From an uncultured Bacillota bacterium (GTDB lineage: Bacteria > Bacillota_I > Bacilli_A > RFN20 > CAG-449), in NCBI GenBank assembly GCA_902493275.1, contig CABUOQ010000026.1, positions 1-26,175 on the forward strand: DNA of 26,175 nucleotides, in the 5' to 3' direction. Of the stretch, positions 6,564 to 15,352 are shown piece after piece. The stretch's first letter is position 1. Each line of letters begins with the position of its first letter. Both the position numbers and the translations under genes were made by a program. The notes under the pieces are model-generated. The model was not told the DNA's origin, did no database searches, and saw nothing but the letters and a program-made list of their open reading frames with translations.

Positions 6564-7182
6564 CGGTCTTCTCCTTTGATTGAACCACTAAAACTCCTCC
6601 TTTATGAATTTCTATTTCAGCAATTCGATCTAATAATTCATTAGATATGGCTTTAGTTTCAGTGAATTTCAATTTCAATTTTTTTGCATTATAAGCTGAA
6701 TTATCAATAGTTATAATAGCCTCTGGAAATCCAAAAAATCCAATATATTTATAATCTTGCTTTTGAATGATATGATTTCCCTTTTCTAAGTAAGTGATAT
6801 AGTTATTATCATCTTCTAAAGAAATCTTACAATTAGGATAGCGCTTTGTTAATAAGAGCAGCGCATGCGTATGATCATATCTACCTTTTAATGAGCATAA
6901 AATCGTAATCTCATCAAATCCCAATTTTTGCATATAATCTATTGCCGCCTCGGTATCTGACATATCCTTATGTGGGTTTAAACGAACAATTTGATTAGGC
7001 TTAATATATTTTAAAGCATTTTGATAATCTAACGTATCAAAATCTCCAATCCCCAATGCAATTGGTAAATTGCATTTCGAGATTAGTTCAATTCCTCTTT
7101 CAACACCGATTAAAGGTGTTTTAGAATACTTCATAATTGTATTCTTACTAGCTAATGGAGTTACTATAACTACTTTTTTCAT
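6556..7182 (-). CDS. thiN: Thiamine pyrophosphokinase
   Basis: The 208-aa protein transfers pyrophosphate from ATP to thiamine to make thiamine diphosphate. Family marks are GIGDFDTLD (about 45-53), DMSDTEAAIDYM (about 78-89), LGFDEITILCSLKGRYDHTHALL (about 92-114) and a C-terminal beta domain that should bind thiamine (GFFGFPEAIITI). The Asp residues of GDFD and SDTE correspond to metal and nucleotide-binding acids of the family. Its ATG overlaps the rpe stop (ATGA), and its end overlaps the membrane protein gene by 8 nt. The rsgA-rpe-thiN order is standard for Firmicutes. No THI-box riboswitch is visible; expression should follow the operon. Confidence 0.92.
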   Translation of the reverse strand: MKKVVIVTPLASKNTIMKYSKTPLIGVERGIELISKCNLPIALGIGDFDTLDYQNALKYIKPNQIVRLNPHKDMSDTEAAIDYMQKLGFDEITILCSLKGRYDHTHALLLLTKRYPNCKISLEDDNNYITYLEKGNHIIQKQDYKYIGFFGFPEAIITIDNSAYNAKKLKLKFTETKAISNELLDRIAEIEIHKGGVLVVQSKEKTDD

Positions 7183-7820
7183 CTTAATAATTCAACTCTT
7201 TCTTTCATCGATTCATTAAATAAATATGACCCCGAAACTAAAATATCCACTCCTACATCTTTACATTTTTGACCAGTAATTTCGTTTATACCCCCGTCAA
7301 CTTCAATTAAATAATGATATTCTTTTTTTCTTTCGGATAAATATTTGATTTTATCTAATGCGCTAGGTAAAAATTTTTGTCCACCAAATCCAGGTTCTAC
7401 CGACATAATTAAAATATAATCTAATAATTTTAAATATGGTTCTAGAACTTTAACCTCAGTATGCGGTTTAATTGATACTCCTACGCGATGTTTCTTTTTT
7501 ATCTGTTTTATGCATGACATTAACTCTTGAGCATTTTTGAAACATTCATAGTGAATTATAATGACATCCTCTTTAGAAAAATCATACTTATCAATATAAT
7601 CTAATGGATTGTTAACCATTAAATGAACTTCAAAAGGTAAAGAAGAATATTTTCTAATTTTTGTAAATGTCCCATCTAAAAAAGAAATATTTTGGACAAA
7701 TTGATTATCCATCACATCAAAATGAATAAAATCGATTTTACTTTGTTCTACTCTTTTTAATTCATCTAATAAATTATTCTTGTCTGCAGCCAATAAAGAA
7801 GCAGATACTAACGTCCTCAT
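7179..7820 (-). CDS. rpe: Ribulose-phosphate 3-epimerase
   Basis: The 213-aa TIM-barrel enzyme interconverts D-ribulose 5-phosphate and D-xylulose 5-phosphate in the pentose phosphate pathway. Metal and catalytic residues are in place: His33 and Asp35 in FIHFDVMD, His66 in FEVHLMV, and Asp175 in IEVDGGI. The phosphate-binding MSVEPGFGGQKF is at 139-150. Length is typical (210-220 aa). It directly follows rsgA (start and stop share one base) and overlaps thiN by 4 nt. With the transaldolase-like protein at 22730-23383 it hints at a working non-oxidative pentose phosphate branch, although no transketolase is in the window. Confidence 0.96.
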   Translation of the reverse strand: MRTLVSASLLAADKNNLLDELKRVEQSKIDFIHFDVMDNQFVQNISFLDGTFTKIRKYSSLPFEVHLMVNNPLDYIDKYDFSKEDVIIIHYECFKNAQELMSCIKQIKKKHRVGVSIKPHTEVKVLEPYLKLLDYILIMSVEPGFGGQKFLPSALDKIKYLSERKKEYHYLIEVDGGINEITGQKCKDVGVDILVSGSYLFNESMKERVELLR

Positions 7821-8683
7821 TATTTAAATCTATCCTTTCTAAAAATTAATTTTTCAAAAATATCCTTATAATTATCATAATGCACTTGAGGTATTTTGTT
7901 AAGTTTAACATAATCAATAATCGCACATTTTGGTTCGTTAATGTGATTACAATCATTAAAAAAGCATTTTTCTTCAATATTCATAAAAAATGGAAAATAC
8001 TTTTTCAAATCTTCTTTATAACAATCAAGTTCTAGTGATGAAAATCCAGGAGTATCAGCGATATAGCCATCTTCATAGGGGAGAATTACCACTTCCTTAG
8101 TTTTATGTTTTCCACGTTTTAAAGCCAAAGAAAACTCTCCGATTTCGCGAGAAAAATTTAAATCTATCATATTAATTAAAGATGATTTTCCTACGCCTGT
8201 TTGACCAGTAAATACGATTGTCTTACCTTTAATAGCAGCTTTTATATCGTCAATTCCTTGCGAATTAACACTTGAATAAGGAATTACTTTAATGCCAATA
8301 CTTTGATATTCTGCGCATATTTTTTGTATCATTATTTCGTCATTTTGTAAATCAACCTTGCTTAAAACAATCAATGGTTTAATGCCATTAATATTGAGCA
8401 TAGTAATAAATTTATCAAGTAAAAAAGAAGAGTAATCTGGTTCTTTGAGTGAAGTAACGATTATTCCTAAATCAACATTCGCTATAAGCGGTCTAACCAT
8501 CTCATTTTTTCGTGACAATATTTTAACAATTTGATTATTTTCAATTTCTACTTCATCGCCAACAATAGGCTTAATCTTTAAATGACGAAAAAGACCTCTT
8601 GGAGTTAAGTTAATTCTTGTTTTATCTTGCAAATATATGGTATATACCCCACATATAACCGCTATTATTTTGCCCCTTATCAC
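7820..8683 (-). CDS. rsgA: Ribosome small-subunit-dependent GTPase A
   Basis: The 287-aa protein is the circularly permuted GTPase that checks late 30S assembly. An N-terminal OB-fold (1-65) is followed by the permuted G motifs: G4 LSKVDL (107-112), G1 GQTGVGKS (160-167), and G3 DTPG (210-213). The C-terminal zinc site is Cys240, Cys245, His247 and Cys253. Length is normal. It overlaps prkC by 4 nt (ATGA) and is followed at once by rpe. In Bacillus subtilis the homologue CpgA/RsgA is a substrate of PrkC and Stp, which fits the neighbouring kinase and phosphatase; that phosphorylation here is inference. Confidence 0.96.
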   Translation of the reverse strand: MIRGKIIAVICGVYTIYLQDKTRINLTPRGLFRHLKIKPIVGDEVEIENNQIVKILSRKNEMVRPLIANVDLGIIVTSLKEPDYSSFLLDKFITMLNINGIKPLIVLSKVDLQNDEIMIQKICAEYQSIGIKVIPYSSVNSQGIDDIKAAIKGKTIVFTGQTGVGKSSLINMIDLNFSREIGEFSLALKRGKHKTKEVVILPYEDGYIADTPGFSSLELDCYKEDLKKYFPFFMNIEEKCFFNDCNHINEPKCAIIDYVKLNKIPQVHYDNYKDIFEKLIFRKDRFK

Positions 8684-9555
8684 TTTCTAAATAGCCTTTC
8701 AAAAAACGATTTCTTCTTAATTAAAGAAGAATCACGTAAAATTCTATCGATATCTTTTCTCATTTCAAAAACATCTTTATATCTATCCGAAGGATTTTTA
8801 GCGCATGCCTTTTGAATTATTTTATCAATAATTGTTGGAGTTTTTGAATTAAATTTTTTTGCCGAAGGAAATTTTTCCTTAATATGCTTTAAAGCTACGC
8901 TTACTGGCGATTTATCATCAAAAGGAACTCGCCCTGTTATTAATTCAAAGAAAGTAATTCCTAAAGAATAAATATCTGATTGTACCGAAGCAGGAGCCCC
9001 TTGAGATAATTCAGGAGCTAAATAATGAACTGAACCTACGACTACTTCAGATTTTGTAACTCTAGCATTATTATCTTGAAAAGTAGCAATTCCGAAATCG
9101 CCCAATTTAATTGTTCCATCTTGAGTGATAAAAACATTTTCTGGCTTAATATCGCGATGAATAACATTATGCTGATGAGCATGCAAAACCGCCGAACAAA
9201 GTTGATACATAATATCACAAGATTCTAAAAAAGTAAATTTTCCTCTTTCTTTTAAAACATCTTTTAATGTTTGTCCTTTAATTAATTCATTAACCATAAA
9301 TGGTCGGCCTTCATAAGTTCCTAAATTGATTACACGGACAACGTTTTGATGATTTAAACTAGCTGCAGCTCTAGCTTCGCGTTCAAAACGTGATAAATTA
9401 ACTGGATTTTTCATTGTTTCTTCGCGAATCATCTTAATTGCAACTTCTCTTTTAGTAACTAAATCAAAAGCAAGATAGACAACTGCCATTCCGCCTTCAC
9501 CTAACGTTTCTTTAATTTTATATCGATCAATAATTACATCACCTGTTTTAATCAT
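8680..9555 (-). CDS. prkC: Ser/Thr protein kinase, PrkC-type, without membrane or PASTA domains
   Basis: This is a Hanks-type kinase of 291 aa. From Met at 9555: glycine loop GEGGMAVV (19-26), catalytic Lys41, Glu60 in the C-helix, HRDIKPEN (133-140), DFG (153-155), APE (180-182), and SDIYSLGI near 193-200. All catalytic residues are present. PrkC/Stk kinases usually continue into a membrane helix and several PASTA repeats (about 600-670 aa). Here the protein stops just after the kinase domain with a basic tail, KKKSFFERLFRK, which might touch the membrane. rsgA follows by a 4-nt overlap, so no distal part is hidden. I choose 9555 over the ATG at 9564 because GGAG lies 10 nt before 9555 and only 2 nt before 9564, and the family aligns from here. 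Confidence 0.94.
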   Translation of the reverse strand: MIKTGDVIIDRYKIKETLGEGGMAVVYLAFDLVTKREVAIKMIREETMKNPVNLSRFEREARAAASLNHQNVVRVINLGTYEGRPFMVNELIKGQTLKDVLKERGKFTFLESCDIMYQLCSAVLHAHQHNVIHRDIKPENVFITQDGTIKLGDFGIATFQDNNARVTKSEVVVGSVHYLAPELSQGAPASVQSDIYSLGITFFELITGRVPFDDKSPVSVALKHIKEKFPSAKKFNSKTPTIIDKIIQKACAKNPSDRYKDVFEMRKDIDRILRDSSLIKKKSFFERLFRK

Positions 9556-9560
9556 ATATA

Positions 9561-10295
9561 TCATTCTCCATTTTTTAAAATTGCAATTGCAATATTATCT
9601 AATCCACCATTAGAATTAGCAAGATCTATTAATTCATCTATACTAGCGGATATATCTTTTTTTTCTTTAACTAATTTATAAATAGTGCTATTATCAACCA
9701 TATTATATAATCCATCGCTACATAATAACAAATAATCAAATGGTCTTTTTAGTTCTTTAACATTAATAATCGCTGTTTCATAACATCCGATAGCATTAGT
9801 AACAATATGCCTTGAAGGATGTGTCGACATCTCTTCTTTTTTTATTTTTCCGGCCTCATATAAGAATTGAACGTATGTCTCATCTTCAGAAATTTGAATG
9901 ATTTCATTATTTTTTATGATATACGCTCTCGTATCTCCAATATAAGAGAAGATGACTTTATCATCATGAATTAAATAGCAGGCTAAAGTTGCTCCCATAC
10001 CTTTTGAAGAGGCATCAGCTTTAGTGTAGTCATTTAAAAATTTGTTTGTCTTCTTTAAGATCACCTTCATCCAATGCTTCATTGCAAAGACATTCGAAAA
10101 AGAACTTTTTTCTTCAAAGGCCTTACAGATATAATTCTGCGCTTTAATCGAAGCAATATCACCTTGCCTATGTCCACCCATACCATCTAAGACTAGCATT
10201 AAAATATCGCCATTATCTTTTTCGACAATAATAGCGGTATCTTCATTTTTTTCTCTTATTTTACCAATATCAGTTTTAAAGCCATATTTTACCAT
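9561..10295 (-). CDS. stp: PP2C-type Ser/Thr protein phosphatase
   Basis: The 244-aa PPM-family phosphatase (PrpC/Stp) removes phosphate from Ser/Thr residues phosphorylated by the adjacent kinase. Metal-binding motifs are present: REKNEDT (14-20), LVLDGMGGH (34-42), an SYIGDTRAYII stretch, LLLCSDGLYNM, and the C-terminal GGLDNIAIAIL. Length is standard for bacterial Stp. AGGA lies 5 nt before ATG. It abuts rlmN with no gap, and its stop overlaps the upstream ATG of the kinase gene. The phosphatase-kinase order is the conserved Firmicutes one. Confidence 0.95.
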   Translation of the reverse strand: MVKYGFKTDIGKIREKNEDTAIIVEKDNGDILMLVLDGMGGHRQGDIASIKAQNYICKAFEEKSSFSNVFAMKHWMKVILKKTNKFLNDYTKADASSKGMGATLACYLIHDDKVIFSYIGDTRAYIIKNNEIIQISEDETYVQFLYEAGKIKKEEMSTHPSRHIVTNAIGCYETAIINVKELKRPFDYLLLCSDGLYNMVDNSTIYKLVKEKKDISASIDELIDLANSNGGLDNIAIAILKNGE

Positions 10296-11327
10296 CTATA
10301 TCCTACCTTCATTTTTGGCTCTAAGTTGTCCACAGGCAGCGTCAATATCACTACCAAATTCTTTTCTTATAGTCGCATTAACTCCATTTTTCATCAAGCG
10401 ATCCATAAACTGTTTAATATTATTTGAACGATGATATCCATTTTCATCAACTTCGTTATAGGGAATTAAATTAACATACGCAAAAACTGGTTTGATTAAT
10501 CTAGATAATTCATCTGCATTTTCAAGTGAATCATTTACTCCTTTTAATAAAATATATTCAAATGTCACTCTTCTATCTGCATTAATATTATACATTTTAA
10601 CTGCTTCCATTAATTTATTTAATGGATATGGATGATTAATTGGCATTAATTTATTTCTTAATTCATCATTAGGTGCATGAAGAGATATAGCCAAATTTAT
10701 CTGTAATCCTTCTTTGCTATAACGTAAAATTTTATCAGGTATTCCACATGTTGATACGGTTATATGTCTTGCTCCGATAGCAAGAGCTTTTTGATTATTT
10801 ATTATTCTAATAAAGCGCATCACATTATCATAATTGTCAAATGGTTCTCCTGTGCCCATTACTACGACATGAGTAACTCTTCTTGATTCCTCTTTCAATA
10901 GGTCGTTAATCACTAGAATTTCGCCTACCATCTCACTTGAAGTCAAATCGCGTTGTTTTTTTAATAATCCAGAAGCGCAAAAACTACATCCCATGTTACA
11001 TCCAACTTGACTAGAAACGCAAGCGACCAAGCCATAATTATAGCGCATTAAAACCGTTTCAACTTTCGCGTTGTCTTCCATCTCTAGCAATAGTTTTATT
11101 GTTCCATCTTTTGAAACTTGTTGTTTAAAAATTGTTGGTTTACTTAAACAATACTTTTCTTTTAAAACTGCGATAAATTTTTTAGAAATATCGCTCATCT
11201 TATCAAAATCAGTCTCTTCTTTTTCGTATATCCAAGTAAATAATTGCTTTGCTCTATATTTACTTTGTCCTTCTTCTAACATTAGCTGTTCTAATTCTTC
11301 TAATGTTAATCCGTATAGATTTATCAT
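10296..11327 (-). CDS. rlmN: 23S rRNA (adenine2503-C2)/tRNA adenine37-C2 methyltransferase RlmN
   Basis: The 343-aa radical SAM enzyme methylates C2 of A2503 in 23S rRNA and, in characterised bacteria, of A37 in some tRNAs. The 4Fe-4S motif CNMGCSFC is at Cys110, Cys114 and Cys117. The methyl-carrier Cys332 lies in SDIDAACGQLRA near the C-terminus. GTGEPFDN is the SAM-binding GGE-like motif. The N-terminal helical domain has the typical RAKQLFTWIY. The gene lacks an obvious Shine-Dalgarno (only AAAGAAAA upstream) and begins 3 nt after rsmB ends, so it may depend on coupling. The order rsmB-rlmN-stp matches Bacillus. Confidence 0.95.
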   Translation of the reverse strand: MINLYGLTLEELEQLMLEEGQSKYRAKQLFTWIYEKEETDFDKMSDISKKFIAVLKEKYCLSKPTIFKQQVSKDGTIKLLLEMEDNAKVETVLMRYNYGLVACVSSQVGCNMGCSFCASGLLKKQRDLTSSEMVGEILVINDLLKEESRRVTHVVVMGTGEPFDNYDNVMRFIRIINNQKALAIGARHITVSTCGIPDKILRYSKEGLQINLAISLHAPNDELRNKLMPINHPYPLNKLMEAVKMYNINADRRVTFEYILLKGVNDSLENADELSRLIKPVFAYVNLIPYNEVDENGYHRSNNIKQFMDRLMKNGVNATIRKEFGSDIDAACGQLRAKNEGRI

Positions 11328-11330
11328 AAA

Positions 11331-12590
11331 TTAATTTTTCTTTAGTTTTGCATAATAAACTCCATCACTTGGAACTTCATATGCAAAAATTTGTTTTTCT
11401 TCTAGTAAAGTAAAATTCTCATGTGCTTGTAAGAATTCAGCGATTATATTTGATGATTCTTTCTTGTTATAAGTATAAACAGCATAGATAAGAATACCAC
11501 CATCTTTTAAGAAATTAGACATCTCTTCTAGGTCATCTTTTTGCTTTTGAATGATAGAATCTAAATCATCACGATTAAGAGTTAATAACACAGCTGGCTT
11601 TCTTCTAACAAGACCAAAAGATGATGATTCTGGAATCATTAATATTTTATCGCAAGAATTATGTGCTACATGAGTTAAAAGTAAACTGACATCACTTTGA
11701 AATACATCTAAAGAATGAATTTTAAAGCGATTAGCTATATTATTAACCATGGACACATCATATAATGAAGCACAAGCAACATGAACATTACCCACATCAT
11801 GCATATGCATAGCAACATCTAAAGCAACAGAACCGCGGTCATCATTTGATAATAAGACCTCATCTCCAACCTCTAGGTCTAGTTTTTCTACGAGCATTTG
11901 TGATACTTCTTCTTCGACAAATATTTGATTTTTCTTGAATTCATTGATATTAATAAGTTTATCTTTACCAATATATCTCAAAGTATTAGATGCTAATTTA
12001 CCTTTTTCAAAAAGTTGCTCATTATTGAGTAAAACTTTTTCTGCATCAGTTATAAAGGTATTGCAATTTAAAGTTAAATTGATGCTTCTTCTTGAAGAAG
12101 CGATTGATTTATATGCATGCTTAATTCCGAATTGCTTGCCAATTAATTTAACAATCCATTCTGGATAGGCGTAATTAATAGCTAATCTTTTAACTATAAT
12201 TTCGTTTTCTTTTTTTGATAATGGATATTGACTTCCGCCGAGTTCTCTAATCTTTTCAATCATTTCACTAGGAGATAAATTATTAAAGCTCTCTGCATCT
12301 TCATTAAATGCCTCTAATAGTTTTTCATCATTTATATCTTTAACATAATGATATTGTCCAAGTGCACAAATAAAATAATCCTTTATTTCACTATCTTCAA
12401 TTTGATAAATTTTATTTTGCTCCCAAGCGAGAAAATAATAGTGATTAACAATTGATTTCAACGAATCTTTAATAACATAAGCTTCATCTTCTTTAACATT
12501 TTTAAGACCTTTATTTATCAAATGTTGAAATGAAACCTCTCCATTTTTTATTTGCTTTAAATAATTAAAAACTTTTAATAAAACTGACAT
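11331..12590 (-). CDS. rsmB: RsmB-like protein without SAM loop or catalytic cysteines (probable pseudoenzyme)
   Basis: Position (before rlmN-stp-prkC), length (419 aa), NusB-like N-terminal helical domain (about 1-130) and overall layout mark this as RsmB, the 16S rRNA C967 methyltransferase. Every active-site motif is altered, however. The SAM loop after GDEVL (242-246), normally DxCAAPGGKT, reads LSNDDRGSVA (247-256). Motif IV, normally DAPCSG, reads IPESSS (319-324), with Ser322 at the Cys position, although the following FGLVRRKP matches the family's GLGVIRRKP. Motif VI, normally YSTCT, reads YAVYT (369-373), with Tyr372 in place of the nucleophile. The frame is intact, with a Shine-Dalgarno (GGTGG), so the gene seems kept under selection. 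I infer a non-catalytic rRNA-binding role; undetected alternative chemistry cannot be excluded. Confidence 0.85.
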   Translation of the reverse strand: MSVLLKVFNYLKQIKNGEVSFQHLINKGLKNVKEDEAYVIKDSLKSIVNHYYFLAWEQNKIYQIEDSEIKDYFICALGQYHYVKDINDEKLLEAFNEDAESFNNLSPSEMIEKIRELGGSQYPLSKKENEIIVKRLAINYAYPEWIVKLIGKQFGIKHAYKSIASSRRSINLTLNCNTFITDAEKVLLNNEQLFEKGKLASNTLRYIGKDKLININEFKKNQIFVEEEVSQMLVEKLDLEVGDEVLLSNDDRGSVALDVAMHMHDVGNVHVACASLYDVSMVNNIANRFKIHSLDVFQSDVSLLLTHVAHNSCDKILMIPESSSFGLVRRKPAVLLTLNRDDLDSIIQKQKDDLEEMSNFLKDGGILIYAVYTYNKKESSNIIAEFLQAHENFTLLEEKQIFAYEVPSDGVYYAKLKKN

Positions 12591-12608
12591 AAAACCACCA
12601 TCCCTCTC

Positions 12609-13073
12609 TTACTTTCTATTTGATTTCTCAAGCATTTGGTCAAAGTTTTCAAACATATTTCCAGTATATATTTCTTCTTCATCATCAACGAACTCTTCTT
12701 CTTCTTTTTCATTGATTTCTTCTTCATTAGATTTTGTTACGAATAGAGGATAATCCTTTTCGATACGATTATATTCTTCATTATCAAAATAAGCAAAATT
12801 AAGATGAGCATGAACGGAAAAAGCTTTTGAAGCTTTTAAGATATAAGCTGCAACTTCTTCTTCTTTATTTTTAAATTTTTTATTAGCTTCAATGGTAATC
12901 ATCATATGATATGATGTTTGATCCATTCCCCCATGATAAATAATTGAATGATAGCATGTAAAAATTACCTCATCATTCGAAACCTCATATAATTTTGCTA
13001 TAGATGGTGATAGTATTGTTTCAACGTGAGCACCAAGAAATTCATCCACACCTTTCAATACAACATTAATCAT
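12609..13073 (-). CDS. DUF1904-like small protein with acidic tail
   Basis: The 154-aa protein has an N-terminal part (1-115) with the alternating strand-helix pattern of DUF1904, a tautomerase-like family: MINVVLKGV, NDEVIFTCYHS, a MMITIEA strand, EEEVAAYILKASKAF and HLNFAYFDNEEYNRI. A very acidic tail (about 116-139, EEEINEKEEEEFVDDEEE) follows. The catalytic Pro1 of true tautomerases is absent. It has a strong GGAGG 6 nt before ATG. It sits exactly where Bacillus subtilis has def and fmt, between priA and rsmB. The DUF1904 call is from pattern only; an unrelated lineage-specific protein is possible. Confidence 0.5.
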   Translation of the reverse strand: MINVVLKGVDEFLGAHVETILSPSIAKLYEVSNDEVIFTCYHSIIYHGGMDQTSYHMMITIEANKKFKNKEEEVAAYILKASKAFSVHAHLNFAYFDNEEYNRIEKDYPLFVTKSNEEEINEKEEEEFVDDEEEIYTGNMFENFDQMLEKSNRK

Positions 13074-13140
13074 ATTAATCCTCCAAATTTTTCCTCTATA
13101 TTTATTATTTAATAAATATTTGAATTATACAAGTTAAATA

Positions 13141-15336
13141 TTAATAATCTTCGTAAGGATCAACATTAATTGTCAATTTTAAATCTGTTTTTTTGTTAAA
13201 AAACGATCTTAAATCAACTAATAATGGTCTAACAATTTCAAAATCTTTATATTTCAATAATATTTTCCTTCGATAATTATTTTGATATTTTCTTATAAAC
13301 AAGGGACTTGGTCCTAGAATAACAAATCTATTTTCCGAAAATTGAGATAAATATCTTTTTACTTCGTATGCTGATTTATCGACATTTTCTTCATTTGTCC
13401 CTGCAATTACTAATAAAGTCAAATATGTATAAGGTGGATTTTGAAGAAGTTTTCGCATATATATCTCATTAGCATAAAACTTCATATAATCTTGTTTAGA
13501 AGAAGTTCTAATAACATAATTATTTGGCTGATAAGTTTGTAATATTGCCTTCCCTGGCTTACTTCTACCAGCTCGGCCGATAGCTTGAGTAATTAAATCA
13601 AAGGTGTTTTCAGCTGCTCTAAAAGAAGGAATGGCTAAGCCTATATCCGCTAACACTATTCCCACCAATGTTACATTAGAAAAATCATGTCCTTTTGAAA
13701 CTATTTGCGTTCCAATTAAAATATCAGTTTTTTGCTCTTCAAAATCATTGAGAATCTTTTTTGTCATATTTTTTTTCTTGGCAACATCTAAATCCAAGCG
13801 ACTAATTCTAGCATCTTTAAAAAATTTACCCACTTCTTCTTGAATTTTTTCAGTTCCAAATCCCGATTTTAATATATGTGATGATTGACATTTTGGACAT
13901 TTTTTAATCATCTTAGATTCATATCCACAATGATGGCAAATCAATTTGTCATTTTCAAAATGATATGTTAATGCAATTTGACATTCAGGACATTTTACGA
14001 CATAACCACATTTCCTACATGATATATATACTGAATATCCTCTTCTATTAACTAATAATATGACTTGTTCTTTTTTTTCAAGAGTCTTTTGAATGGCTTC
14101 TCTTAAAGTAAGTGATAGTATGTTTGAATCTTTATCAATTTGATTTGGATTAGATAAGTCCACTATTTCAACTTCAGCAAGTGCGTTATTATTAATTCTT
14201 TTAGTTAATGTTAATTGATGATATACACCTTTTAAGGCTCGTGATTTGCTCTCTAAAGATGGCGTAGCAGAGCCAAGAACAATTTTTATAGTTGAATCTA
14301 ATTGTTGTCTCATTTTAGCCACTTCGAGAGCATTATAGTATGGAAGTTGATCATCTTGCTTATATGTTTGTGAGTGTTCTTCATCAATGATTATTAAACC
14401 TAAATTAGATATTGGGGCGAATATCGCACTTCTAGCGCCAATTACTATATCCACTTGATTATTTTTTATTTTACGATATTCATCATACCTTTGTCCTAAA
14501 GTTAATTCACTATGAAGGATAGCAACATTTTCAAATCGAGCCTTAAATCTTTTAACCATAGCATAAGATAAAGATATCTCAGGAACTAACATCAAGACTC
14601 TTTTTCCTTGACTAATCATTTTTTTAGCCACTTGAAGATATACTTCTGTCTTTCCAGAGCCCGTTACTCCTTCAAGTAAAAAGGTATTATCTGCGCTTAT
14701 TAATATTTCTTCATAAGCTATTTTCTGTTCATCATTTAAGATTAAATCATCACATTTTTTTACCTCATCTAACAAAAGACGATTTTTTTCAACTTTATAA
14801 GTTATGACCTTATTCTTTTTTATTAACGAAGACAATATTGAAGGTGAAATCTCATTTTTTTTCATGAATTTGTTTTTTAATAATTCATAAAAAACTGCAG
14901 TTTGATTAGCGGTTAAATTATCATAATTAGCACCAATAACTGGTTTTACAAATGTATCATATGCAATTGAAGGTTTATTTTGTGATGATAAAGATGGTTT
15001 TAAAGATGGTGGCAAAAATGCAAAATACACAGAAATTAAAGGAGCAAAATAATATTTAGCAATCATATTAGCTAAAGTATTTGTCTCCTCATCAATTAAT
15101 GGCTTTTCATCTATTATTTGAATAATGGACTTTATATCATATCCCGTAGTTTTTTTATATTTTTCGGTATCACCATCAAAATCGATGATATTTATGACAA
15201 AACCACATATTTTTTTATTATTAAAAGGAACAATAACCCGAGAATATTTTTCTATTTTCCTTTCTTCATAAATATAAGAAAAAGGGCGATCTAACGAAGA
15301 CGCAGTGTACTCAACTAGTACTTCATATATTCTCAT
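13141..15336 (-). CDS. priA: Primosomal replication-restart helicase PriA
   Basis: The 731-aa 3'-5' superfamily 2 DNA helicase reloads the replisome at stalled forks. An N-terminal DNA-binding domain (1-105) and winged helix precede Walker A GVTGSGKT (223-230), DEEH (318-321) and GSATPS (355-360). Two zinc sites use Cys440, 443, 449, 452, 467, 470, 480 and 483. Helicase motifs V and VI, GTQIVSKGHDF (542-552) and QAIGRAGR (584-591), follow. All eight zinc ligands are present and the length is typical. It follows gmk by 16 nt; rpoZ and coaBC, which lie between them in Bacillus, are missing here. Confidence 0.97.
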   Translation of the reverse strand: MRIYEVLVEYTASSLDRPFSYIYEERKIEKYSRVIVPFNNKKICGFVINIIDFDGDTEKYKKTTGYDIKSIIQIIDEKPLIDEETNTLANMIAKYYFAPLISVYFAFLPPSLKPSLSSQNKPSIAYDTFVKPVIGANYDNLTANQTAVFYELLKNKFMKKNEISPSILSSLIKKNKVITYKVEKNRLLLDEVKKCDDLILNDEQKIAYEEILISADNTFLLEGVTGSGKTEVYLQVAKKMISQGKRVLMLVPEISLSYAMVKRFKARFENVAILHSELTLGQRYDEYRKIKNNQVDIVIGARSAIFAPISNLGLIIIDEEHSQTYKQDDQLPYYNALEVAKMRQQLDSTIKIVLGSATPSLESKSRALKGVYHQLTLTKRINNNALAEVEIVDLSNPNQIDKDSNILSLTLREAIQKTLEKKEQVILLVNRRGYSVYISCRKCGYVVKCPECQIALTYHFENDKLICHHCGYESKMIKKCPKCQSSHILKSGFGTEKIQEEVGKFFKDARISRLDLDVAKKKNMTKKILNDFEEQKTDILIGTQIVSKGHDFSNVTLVGIVLADIGLAIPSFRAAENTFDLITQAIGRAGRSKPGKAILQTYQPNNYVIRTSSKQDYMKFYANEIYMRKLLQNPPYTYLTLLVIAGTNEENVDKSAYEVKRYLSQFSENRFVILGPSPLFIRKYQNNYRRKILLKYKDFEIVRPLLVDLRSFFNKKTDLKLTINVDPYEDY

Positions 15337-15352
15337 TTAGATCACCTTTAAT

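Noticed and set aside
6556..9564. Use of TGA as tryptophan (Mycoplasma code)
   Set aside because: rpe and other genes end in TGA at ATGA overlaps and Trp is encoded by TGG throughout, so TGA is a stop.
13124..13129. Internal promoter before the DUF1904-like gene (minus-strand TATAAT)
   Set aside because: The matching -35 position reads GAAGAT, too poor to claim a promoter.
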